DNA of 6,171 bases from Candidatus Sphingobacterium stercoripullorum (GTDB lineage Bacteria; Bacteroidota; Bacteroidia; Sphingobacteriales; Sphingobacteriaceae): positions 1 to 6,171 of the forward strand of contig DXEZ01000339.1 of NCBI GenBank assembly GCA_019114715.1, written 5' to 3'. Shown one piece after another: positions 1 to 6,171 of the stretch. The translations under genes and the position numbers were made by a program. Position 1 is the first letter of the stretch. The number at the start of each line of letters is the position of its first letter. A model generated the notes under the pieces. It had not been told where the DNA came from. It made no database searches and saw nothing but the letters and a program-made list of their open reading frames with translations.

Positions 1-64
1 CGTCTTTTGTACATGCTGAAAGCAGCATCGACACCAATACAATTATGGTTAAAATATTTTTCAT
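1..64 (-). CDS. Lipoprotein, N-terminal 21 residues only (cut by left edge)
   Basis: Reading leftward from the ATG at 64-62 gives MKNILTIIVLVSMLLSACTKD before the window ends. This is a textbook lipoprotein signal peptide: Lys2, a hydrophobic core at residues 4-15, and the lipobox L-S-A-C with Cys18 as the predicted lipidation site, followed by T-K-D. The start lies 2 bases after the TGA stop of the DUF4843 gene, so the two are almost certainly co-transcribed and possibly translationally coupled. The mature protein is outside the window, so its function cannot be read here. From knowledge of similar operons in Sphingobacteriaceae and Bacteroidaceae, the gene after DUF4843 is often a PKD-like family lipoprotein, which would be exported to the outer membrane. 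That identity is inference from gene order only. The lipoprotein call itself is well supported. Confidence 0.8.
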   Translation of the reverse strand, partial: MKNILTIIVLVSMLLSACTKD

Positions 65-66
65 TT

Positions 67-831
67 TCAATAAAATTTAACTGGCTTACCATTTTCATCA
101 ATTAGATCCCCATTAGACTGCTCATACTCATAAAGAGCGTAATAAGCCGTCTGAACAATAAAGTTCCGATCTTGTGGAAAAACAGTCCCCGACCACTCTG
201 TAAATCCAGTAGCATTACTAATAAATCGAATTTTAACTTCTGAGTATTCACCAAAAACAGATTGCCAGGAACTGTCCCAGTTGGCAGGTTTTGTTAACCG
301 ATCTGTGATAGTAAATTTAAATTCTCGACGAGGATACTTATTTCGATACACGGGGCCCACCGCTCCTACATCATTGTACCCTGCTTTAAAGTCTTCTGAA
401 TCCTCAATTCGCAAGATTGCCGATACGACAGAATCTTGAAGCCCCTGCTGCCGGTAAACTACAATTGGTATTTCATTGTCGTACTTCCCTGCGGGAATAA
501 CAGAGCTCAATATTTTATAATGGTACCCTTGAACCGCATCGTTATTCTCATCAGCAACGATATTAATATTTCTATCTCTATCCGCTGGCAACCCCATTAT
601 CCTGCACTGCACGTATATAGTATCCTGGGTGATATCTTCCGTGCTAAACGCAAAAGAGTAATTAATTGAATCACTGCCTATCAAACTGGATCCTTCAATC
701 TTTTGTCCAAAGTAAACGTGCGCTTCTTTATCAAACAACAGCCGGGTATCTTTTTTACAGCTGTTTTGTAAAAGCAGAATTGAAATTAATAAAACTGTAT
801 ATCTTAAAATTCTTATATCCATGGCTAACAT
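67..831 (-). CDS. DUF4843 domain-containing lipoprotein
   Basis: A lipoprotein of about 254 residues, function unknown. Signal peptide: residues 1-24, with a hydrophobic core at about 11-22 and Cys25 in the context LLLQNSC, followed by KKD. The mature part matches my recollection of the DUF4843 family found next to SusC/SusD pairs: YFGQ near residue 40, DSINYSFAF at 54-62, DTIYVQCRIMG at 70-80, a DRN motif at 86-88, GYHY at 102-105, VIPAGKYDNEIPIVVYR at 111-127, and a DFKAGY segment near 147. The pattern suggests beta-rich, possibly Ig-like folding, with no catalytic motif that I recognise. The ATG at 831 is chosen because its A is the last base of the susD stop (TGATG). An in-frame TTG at 834 and an ATG at 822 (starting MDIRIL) are alternatives, and the shorter start also leaves a complete signal peptide. 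It probably sits at the outer membrane as an accessory to SusCD; this is inference. Confidence 0.87.
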   Translation of the reverse strand: MLAMDIRILRYTVLLISILLLQNSCKKDTRLLFDKEAHVYFGQKIEGSSLIGSDSINYSFAFSTEDITQDTIYVQCRIMGLPADRDRNINIVADENNDAVQGYHYKILSSVIPAGKYDNEIPIVVYRQQGLQDSVVSAILRIEDSEDFKAGYNDVGAVGPVYRNKYPRREFKFTITDRLTKPANWDSSWQSVFGEYSEVKIRFISNATGFTEWSGTVFPQDRNFIVQTAYYALYEYEQSNGDLIDENGKPVKFY

Positions 832-833
832 CA
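829..833 (-). promoter_or_regulatory. Stop-start overlap TGATG coupling susD to the DUF4843 gene
   Basis: On the minus strand the susD stop TGA (833-831) shares its final A with an ATG (831-829) in the DUF4843 frame. No purine-rich ribosome-binding site is visible just upstream; the preceding bases are AT-rich susD coding sequence. One-base overlaps like this usually mean translational re-initiation and similar expression of the two proteins. The coupling is inferred from geometry. It would be weaker if translation really begins at the ATG at 822. Confidence 0.5.
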
Positions 834-2345
834 ATTAAAATCAGGATTAAACTCTAGCTCCTCATCAGGTATCGGAAACACGTATACCGCATCATCCATA
901 GCACCAAAAAACACGGAATTTGGAATCGCTGTATACTCATGTCGCTTAAAGAAGTACCACAAATGCCCTTCTGCATAATATTCTTTGCGGTATTCTTTAA
1001 AAAGCTCTTCCTTCAAGCTAGTCCGGTCTTGGACCTGATCTATTGTAAGCATACTTGAAATCCCTCGCGCCTGGCGAACTTGGTTTAAGTAGCTCAGCGC
1101 TTCACTCGGATCAATGGAAGCTTCAGCTGCGATGTAATACATTTCTGGCAGCCGGATTAAAGGGATCATCCGCAAGTTCACATTGCTGGAGTTATCAGAA
1201 TAGTATTTTTTAGAATAGATTACATTGTTATTATGCTCTTCCCAGCGGCTTGGAGAGCTCACCGTAGAGCGAATATCCGTATCCATTCCAACTCTCGTTA
1301 CTTCGAAGATGCCATCTAAAACCGTTTTTGTGTTATATAAATCACTACCTTCTGGGTTTACACTGGAGGTTTTAAAATAATTGTCCGCTATATCGCGAAG
1401 CCCGGAATGGTACAATGAAAAAATATGCTCCTGGGTGAAAGTAATGTTAGACCTTTCATCCCTCTGATCAAAGTTCCTATTAGCTAAAGGTAAGAACTCG
1501 AACTCTCCAGAATTAATAACCTCAACAGCATATTTTTTAGCGTTTTCTAAATCACCTGTATAAAGAAACACCCTAGCCAATAATGCTTTTGATGCCCAAT
1601 AGTTCATTCGGTTTTGGCGAAAAGCATAAAACAGCTCTAAGCTTGAAGAACCTTGATTGCTAGCAATCTGATCGATGTTTTGAAAATCCGACTGCAGATC
1701 AATCGCCTCAAAAAGGTCATCCTCAATTTTCTTTACCAAATCACCAATTGAAAGCGCATTATTTGGAGAAACTGTAAAATCAGTTACGTAAGGTATTCCT
1801 TTTTGGTCTTTATTAGCCTCATTGAAAGCGGGAGCAAATAAACGAAGTAAATCAAAGTGTAGGAAAGCCCGCAAAGCTAGCGCCTCTCCTTTTATTAAGT
1901 GATAAGTATCCTCACTCAGCTCTTTAGGTTTACTGTCCATCCTTTTCAGCAAATAATTCAACTGGGCGATTGCGTTATATTGCTTTTTCCAAATATTCTC
2001 AATCACTACTTTCGGGGTATGCTGACTTGCCTGCACTTTTGAATAATCATACCGTGCAGATAGCCCGTAAAAATCTGTTGACGTGGACTTATTGGTATAC
2101 AACTGGGCTAGGACATCCAGAAAGCGAAAGCTCAATTCAGCGCCATAAATGGCCTCATCAGTCATAGCCTGGTAAGTTCCAATGAGTACATCCATATACC
2201 CTTGCTCGCTTTCAAACTGCTCCTCTTCATCAAATTGATTAGAAGGCCTTACATCTAACCATTTATCGCAGGAAGTAAAAGTGAATAGTACAAGCACTAA
2301 TAACAAGGAGGTGGTTTTTATAATATTTATCTTTCTATTCATCAT
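831..2345 (-). CDS. susD-like: SusD/RagB family nutrient-binding outer-membrane lipoprotein
   Basis: A complete 504-residue SusD homologue: the surface lipoprotein that forms the hinged lid over its SusC barrel and captures substrate. The signal peptide has MMNRK, a hydrophobic stretch at about 13-22, and lipobox FTSC with Cys26 lipidated. The mature start CDKWLDVRPSNQF is the family signature. The helical (TPR-like) N-terminal SusD-like region spans about 28-260 and carries the conserved KGEALALRAFLHFDLLRLF helix at 152-170. The C-terminal SusD/RagB region contains IRLPEMYYIAAEAS (397-410), LNQVRQARG (420-428), the EYRKEYYAEGHLWYFFKR segment (451-468) and the terminal VFPIPDEELEFNP (489-501). 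Length is normal and the frame is intact. Two tandem ATGs (2345 and 2342) make the exact start uncertain by one residue. It lies 7 bp after susC, the usual order. Substrate is unknown; SusD sequence alone does not separate glycan from peptide systems. Confidence 0.97.
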   Translation of the reverse strand: MMNRKINIIKTTSLLLVLVLFTFTSCDKWLDVRPSNQFDEEEQFESEQGYMDVLIGTYQAMTDEAIYGAELSFRFLDVLAQLYTNKSTSTDFYGLSARYDYSKVQASQHTPKVVIENIWKKQYNAIAQLNYLLKRMDSKPKELSEDTYHLIKGEALALRAFLHFDLLRLFAPAFNEANKDQKGIPYVTDFTVSPNNALSIGDLVKKIEDDLFEAIDLQSDFQNIDQIASNQGSSSLELFYAFRQNRMNYWASKALLARVFLYTGDLENAKKYAVEVINSGEFEFLPLANRNFDQRDERSNITFTQEHIFSLYHSGLRDIADNYFKTSSVNPEGSDLYNTKTVLDGIFEVTRVGMDTDIRSTVSSPSRWEEHNNNVIYSKKYYSDNSSNVNLRMIPLIRLPEMYYIAAEASIDPSEALSYLNQVRQARGISSMLTIDQVQDRTSLKEELFKEYRKEYYAEGHLWYFFKRHEYTAIPNSVFFGAMDDAVYVFPIPDEELEFNPDFN

Positions 2346-2352
2346 AATCGCA

Positions 2353-5300
2353 TTAAAATGAAGTGGTTAATTGTAATGTAAAAGTACGTGAGAACGGATA
2401 ATCCAATCCACGCTCCCGCTGGATAGATGACCATTGATACAACTCATTACTAAAAACTGTTATTTTGGTATTAGAAAGGTTATAGCGTTTATTGAATGCA
2501 TCTTTAAAACGGTAATAGATAGACACGCTTTCTAACGAGAGCAAATCATTGCTCTGCACAAAGCGGGAGGAATTATAGGTAGGCGTTAATATCTGCCTGC
2601 CTGAGTAATCAATAAGCCCTTTGAAGAAAGTAACATCCCCGGGATTCATCCACCTATCTTCCGCTACTCTTTTATCTACATTATACACATTAACCTCGGC
2701 GTTTTCTACTCGATCCACCAATGTCTGGTTATACGCGAAGCCTCCAATACGGAAACGTAAAAAAGCATTCACACCGATTCCGTTGTACTCAAAATTAGTT
2801 CCGAAGGTACCTTCTAATTTTGGGCGGCCATTAGCAATGATCACCTGGTCCCGAGGGTCGTATATATTGGTTAAACTGCCGTCACGCTTTTCAAATACTT
2901 CATACCCTGTTGCTGGATCAATCCCATGCGAGCGAACCGCCCAAATGGCATGGGTAGATTGCCCAACAGCATACCGGCTTATAGGTAGTGAAGACAGCGT
3001 TGTATCGGCTCTTGCATTTAATGCATTTAGCGTGCTGGAGAGTTTTGATATCTCGTTATCTACTCTAAATAAGTTTGCAAATAAAGACCAATTGTCTCTC
3101 TTCTCCATGGAGTTGATGAGGTCGTAGCGGACGTATAGTTCATAGCCCTTAGTTCGCATATCTCCAATATTCTCGGAGTAGCTTCCAAACCCTGTAGATG
3201 GCGCCGTATTGACCGATCCTATAGAGCCTTTAGTAGTTTCTACGTAGTAGTTTCCGACTATATTCAGACGGTTAAAGACGTTCAAATCAAAACCTATATT
3301 GTTTTTCCTAGTCTTCTGCCATAAAAGGTTTTCATTCCCATAGCCTAATAGGTACGATCCTATCATTCCTCTGTAATCAGTACCGTTATAAAACCTGGAG
3401 GTCGTTCTCCCTAAATAAGAAGCAAAATTCTGGGAACCTGTATACCCAAAAGAATATCTTATTTTCAGCATATCCAGCCATTCCGCATTCTTTGCCCAGG
3501 GTTCATGGTGAATGTTCCATCCTGTCCCCATAGACCAAAAGGGAGCAATTCTATTTTTAGCACCAAATTGAGAGGATCCATCTAGCCGGAAAGATAAATC
3601 CACTAAAAAGCGATCATCATAAGAATAGGAGGCGTTAACAAAGCTACCGAGCAGACGCGTGTAATTTTCCTCACCAGTTACGCGGGAATCGTCCCTAAAG
3701 CCTAGGCCTTGCGTAATGTCATCAAGCCTCGCATTTGGGAAACCGATAACGGTGTATAAATTCGTGTAGTTCTTTCTTTGCTGCGCATTAAACCCTAGGG
3801 TACCAAACACCAAATGCTTATCGAAACTCTTATTGATATTCGCCCCTAGATTAACGTCGTAATTAACGCTCTTACCATGTCCTTTATCATAAGACCCTTT
3901 TTCAAAAGTAGGCGTATTAGCAAAGGAGGTGTGCTGGGCGGGTAAGAACCTATCGGATTCATCCCACTGAAATTGCAGTGCCACACTTCCAGTTACCCTC
4001 AACCAGGGATTCGCTTGCCACTGCAGCGCCGTATTATTTGTCAGGTTGGTATACGTCGTTTGATCCCGAACCCCTAGATTTGCATTATACAATGGGTTAG
4101 TAGGCCGGTTTGTTGGATTAATGGTATTTCCGTCTAAATTATTGAAGAGATCAAAGTTGGTCAAGCGGTTTCCATTTCCATCGCGCACTTCCTCTAAAAA
4201 ATATTTTAAGCTACCATCATCGTGATAGGGTGTCCAGTAAGGGTTTAATCTAGAATATTGCTGAAAGGTACCGTAGGGAGAATTTTCACCTTTATTGCTG
4301 GTGACGGTGAATTCATTACGAACATTTAACCCGTTTTTCCTATAAGACAAATAGGCGTTACCTAAAATATTTTGTCTATAGGAGCCTTTCATTACCCCTT
4401 CAGATTTCAAGTAAGTACCTCCTATTCCATACAAAATCGCATGGTCACCACCTTCAATATATAAGTTGTGTTTATGGCTAAGGCCAGTACGCAAGGGAAG
4501 GGTTAGCCAATTTGTGTTGACCCCTCTTTGAATTTCATTTAACCGGCTATTATAAAAGTGTTCCAGTTGCTGCTCAATCCGGGTATCGCCCCAAAATTGG
4601 TAAACGCCCGTTTGTTCTTCTATTGCCAGTTTCTCTCTAGCGTTTAATAGATTGTAGTCGCTTAGATCGACCATTTCTAGCGAGGTGTTCCCCGTATAGG
4701 TAATACGCAAGTCACCAGCCGCAGGGCGAATGGTTTCAATAACAACAACGCCATTTGCAGCCCTAGAGCCGTAAATTGCCGTTGCTGTAGCGTCTTTCAA
4801 AAGGTCAACCGATTTTATTCTCGTTAGATCAAGGTCGTTTATCCTTGTTAAAGAGACCTCAAACCCATCTAAAATAAACAATGGCGCATTTGGAGCTTCT
4901 TGGTAGTTAAAGGGGTTAGTAGTAGCTACAGATGGGTCTACTAGGCTATTACCACCTCTAAGGGTGATCTCTGGTAAAGCATTCGGATTTGATCCTAAAT
5001 TTATATTCTCTGGAATTTGAAATGAAGGATCAAGCGACTTTAAGGCTGAAAACAAATTATTCCCAGTAACCTGCTGCAGCTCTTCCTGGTTAAAAGATTT
5101 GACCGCACCAGTATACATACTTTTAGGCCTTTCAAATAGGCCGGTCACTACTATTTCGCCCAAGTCTTCAATTTTTGCCTCTAGCTGAACGTCTATCCTG
5201 GTACGACCAGCTATAGGTATAGCCACAGGTAAATACCCGACAGCGGAAAAATGAAGTGTATCATTACTGCCGGCACCTGGGATGGTATAATTCCCCTCAG

Positions 5301-5814
5301 CGTCTGTTTGGGAGCGCAATTCCTTTCTCCCCTCTTTTTCTGGAAGGTGAACATTCACATACATCAAAGGCTTACCATCCACAGATCTTACTGTACCTGT
5401 AATAGTACTTTGCATTAATTTCTCTACAGGCTTTGCTACTTCTTCCTTAAACACTACAACCATATTGTCTTGGATACTAAATCCAAGACCTCTTGGTGGT
5501 AGCAGTTCTTTTAAAACCTGATTTACAGTAGAATTCCTCACATTTACACTGATTCGCCCTACAGCCGACACATCTTTCCTATCAAACATGAAGTCAATAT
5601 TAGATTGCTCTCTTAGCTCAGTTAAAAGCTGCTCAATAGTGATGTTATTCCTTTTCATGGTAATCTTTTGTGAAAACCCGGCCATCACTGGTATTTGGAA
5701 TAGGATGACAAAAAAGCAAATACAGAGGTAGTTTAAAAATCGGCCCCTACCGACCAGTTTTACATTTTCTTTCTTTTCTAATAACATTTTGGTTTTAATA
5801 ATTGACTGATTCAT
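2353..5814 (-). CDS. susC-like: SusC/RagA family TonB-linked outer-membrane transporter with STN domain
   Basis: A complete 1153-residue TonB-dependent importer of the SusC class. In order: a basic N-terminus and signal peptide (hydrophobic core about 29-43, cleavage probably near VMA-GFSQ, 43-48); an STN domain (about 50-122, including ITIEQLLTELREQSNIDFMF); a carboxypeptidase-regulatory-like beta domain (about 136-212, TITGTVRSVDGKPLMYVNV); the EIVVTG junction (220-225); the plug (about 230-362) with LRGGNSLVDP (285-294), PLFILDGFEVSL (311-322) and LLKDATATAIYGSRAANGVV (338-357); then a long beta-barrel. Barrel landmarks include FRLDGSSQFG (742-751) and LLSLESVSIYYRF (1091-1103). The final strand FTLQLTTSF alternates polar and apolar residues and ends in Phe, as expected for BAM-inserted barrels. 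The STN domain implies signalling to the FecR encoded 22 bp upstream. Start Met1 is used; Met10 (5787) is an in-frame alternative that keeps the signal peptide. The substrate cannot be read from the sequence. No frameshift or truncation is seen. Confidence 0.97.
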   Translation of the reverse strand: MNQSIIKTKMLLEKKENVKLVGRGRFLNYLCICFFVILFQIPVMAGFSQKITMKRNNITIEQLLTELREQSNIDFMFDRKDVSAVGRISVNVRNSTVNQVLKELLPPRGLGFSIQDNMVVVFKEEVAKPVEKLMQSTITGTVRSVDGKPLMYVNVHLPEKEGRKELRSQTDAEGNYTIPGAGSNDTLHFSAVGYLPVAIPIAGRTRIDVQLEAKIEDLGEIVVTGLFERPKSMYTGAVKSFNQEELQQVTGNNLFSALKSLDPSFQIPENINLGSNPNALPEITLRGGNSLVDPSVATTNPFNYQEAPNAPLFILDGFEVSLTRINDLDLTRIKSVDLLKDATATAIYGSRAANGVVVIETIRPAAGDLRITYTGNTSLEMVDLSDYNLLNAREKLAIEEQTGVYQFWGDTRIEQQLEHFYNSRLNEIQRGVNTNWLTLPLRTGLSHKHNLYIEGGDHAILYGIGGTYLKSEGVMKGSYRQNILGNAYLSYRKNGLNVRNEFTVTSNKGENSPYGTFQQYSRLNPYWTPYHDDGSLKYFLEEVRDGNGNRLTNFDLFNNLDGNTINPTNRPTNPLYNANLGVRDQTTYTNLTNNTALQWQANPWLRVTGSVALQFQWDESDRFLPAQHTSFANTPTFEKGSYDKGHGKSVNYDVNLGANINKSFDKHLVFGTLGFNAQQRKNYTNLYTVIGFPNARLDDITQGLGFRDDSRVTGEENYTRLLGSFVNASYSYDDRFLVDLSFRLDGSSQFGAKNRIAPFWSMGTGWNIHHEPWAKNAEWLDMLKIRYSFGYTGSQNFASYLGRTTSRFYNGTDYRGMIGSYLLGYGNENLLWQKTRKNNIGFDLNVFNRLNIVGNYYVETTKGSIGSVNTAPSTGFGSYSENIGDMRTKGYELYVRYDLINSMEKRDNWSLFANLFRVDNEISKLSSTLNALNARADTTLSSLPISRYAVGQSTHAIWAVRSHGIDPATGYEVFEKRDGSLTNIYDPRDQVIIANGRPKLEGTFGTNFEYNGIGVNAFLRFRIGGFAYNQTLVDRVENAEVNVYNVDKRVAEDRWMNPGDVTFFKGLIDYSGRQILTPTYNSSRFVQSNDLLSLESVSIYYRFKDAFNKRYNLSNTKITVFSNELYQWSSIQRERGLDYPFSRTFTLQLTTSF

Positions 5815-5836
5815 AAATCAAAAAATTCATAATGGA
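5815..5836 (-). other. fecR-susC intergenic spacer, 22 bp
   Basis: This short AT-rich gap is the longest non-coding stretch in the window. It contains no hairpin and no convincing Bacteroidota promoter (no TAnnTTTG element with an upstream TTTG). An ATG at 5830-5828 is out of frame with susC, and no Shine-Dalgarno sequence precedes the susC ATG, which is normal for this phylum. The gap suggests fecR and susC share a transcript, although a promoter inside the fecR coding sequence cannot be excluded by eye. Confidence 0.55.
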
Positions 5837-6171
5837 CTAATGATCTTGGATAACGACCCTCCTTCCATCTCGTTCAATATTTAGTTTGGTGATTTTACTT
5901 AAAGTATTTAGCATGTTTTCTAAAGACTGTCTGCTTGAAACGCGTCCCGTGAACTCCCCTTGAATATCTAAAGAAGCGTACTCCACCTCAAGGTCGTAGC
6001 GCCTAGCGATTTTATTCATGACTTCATAAATAGTATCGTCATCAAAAACCAGATCTCCCTTCATCCAGGAAACTGTTTTTGATGCATTTTCAATCTTCGA
6101 AACTACTGGATCTCCACCGGATAAGCTTGCAGCCTCATACCCTGGAGCAAGCTTGATGAAAAAGGCATTAC
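5837..6171 (-). CDS. fecR-like: FecR family anti-sigma factor, C-terminal 110 residues (cut by right edge)
   Basis: The frame is open from the right edge to the TAG at 5839-5837, giving 110 residues. An internal Met at 6064 is not the true start, because coding continues upstream with FecR-like sequence: IKLAPGYEA, a short linker, then VSWMKGDLVFDDDTIYEVM. The transition from the end of the FecR domain (LxPGxxA) to W-x-K-G-x-L-x-F is characteristic. The last 75 or so residues fit the DUF4974 C-terminal domain (TIYEVMNKIARRYDLEVEY, then FTGRVSSRQSLENMLNTLS, ending in RRVVIQD). Known role: an inner-membrane protein whose cytoplasmic end holds an ECF sigma factor and whose periplasmic part receives the signal from an STN-bearing outer-membrane transporter. 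The cytoplasmic and transmembrane parts lie outside the window. The 22-bp spacing to susC supports a functional pair. An ECF sigma gene just upstream is expected but not seen. Confidence 0.93.
   Translation of the reverse strand, partial: NAFFIKLAPGYEAASLSGGDPVVSKIENASKTVSWMKGDLVFDDDTIYEVMNKIARRYDLEVEYASLDIQGEFTGRVSSRQSLENMLNTLSKITKLNIERDGRRVVIQDH

Larger units (their letters stand above)
1..6171 (-). other. Single SusC/SusD-type uptake and signalling operon (both ends outside window)
   Basis: Five co-directional genes with gaps of 22, 7, -1 and 2 bases read fecR, susC, susD, DUF4843, lipoprotein. No terminator-like hairpin followed by a T-run was seen at any junction. The order matches FecR-regulated SusCD loci of Bacteroidota. 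Co-transcription is inferred from spacing and content. The operon promoter must lie right of the window unless one is hidden within fecR coding sequence, and the left end continues into at least one more gene. Confidence 0.75.

Noticed and set aside
436..857. Two short plus-strand open frames opposite the DUF4843 gene.
   Set aside because: Both lie antisense to a well-supported lipoprotein gene, show no family motif, and read as shadow frames.
1970..2167. A 65-codon plus-strand open frame opposite susD.
   Set aside because: It overlaps the conserved N-terminal region of SusD in antisense and has no independent support.
2305..2313. A strong Shine-Dalgarno-like string (AAGGAGGTG) on the plus strand.
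   Set aside because: It falls within the susD signal-peptide codons on the other strand, has no start codon at a suitable distance, and Bacteroidota rarely rely on such sites.
2621..3127. A 168-codon open frame on the plus strand opposite susC.
   Set aside because: It lies wholly inside the strongly supported susC barrel, and its translation is low-complexity and lacks any recognisable motif. It is an antisense shadow of the real gene.
3922..3933. A second AAAGGAGGT string on the plus strand, followed directly by GTG.
   Set aside because: The GTG frame hits TAA after four codons and the spacing is wrong; it is chance sequence inside susC.
5837..6064. Treating the 75-codon stretch from the Met at 6064 as a complete small protein.
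   Set aside because: The frame stays open to the right edge, and the 35 upstream residues continue the FecR pattern, so this is the tail of a larger gene.
1..6171. Search for CRISPR arrays, tRNA or rRNA genes, insertion sequences, tandem repeats and riboswitches.
   Set aside because: By eye, nothing of this kind was found. The window is almost fully covered by the five operon genes.

Overview
The window is a contiguous piece of a SusC/SusD-type outer-membrane uptake operon from a Bacteroidota genome. All recognisable genes lie on the minus strand, so the operon reads from the right edge to the left edge. Four things point to this phylum: a SusC/SusD pair, a FecR-like protein with a DUF4974-type C-terminus, a run of lipoproteins with short signal peptides, and start codons with no clear Shine-Dalgarno sequence. 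The base composition is moderately AT-rich. The SusC form with an STN domain next to fecR, followed by a DUF4843 protein, is common in Sphingobacteriaceae such as Pedobacter and Sphingobacterium. That family placement is inference; no marker gene is present.

In order of transcription: (1) the C-terminal 110 residues of a FecR-like anti-sigma factor, cut by the right edge (5837-6171); (2) a complete 1153-residue SusC/RagA TonB-dependent transporter with an N-terminal STN signalling domain (2353-5814); (3) a complete 504-residue SusD/RagB lipoprotein (831-2345); (4) a DUF4843-family lipoprotein of about 254 residues (67-831); (5) the first 21 codons of another lipoprotein, cut by the left edge (1-64). 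The junctions are 22 bp, 7 bp, a 1-base overlap and 2 bp. The window is almost fully coding, with no room for a terminator and no non-coding stretch above 22 bp.

The likely working model is as follows. SusC and SusD form a lidded outer-membrane importer energised by TonB. DUF4843 and the next lipoprotein are accessory proteins, probably also in the outer membrane. The STN domain of SusC signals substrate occupancy through the periplasm to FecR, which controls an ECF sigma factor expected just beyond the right edge. No degradative enzyme lies in the window, so the substrate (glycan, peptide or other) cannot be assigned. Overall this is a well-formed member of a known class of system; I see no clear sign of an undescribed one. 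The points most worth checking are the fecR-susC coupling, the identity of the truncated lipoprotein and the role of the DUF4843 protein.
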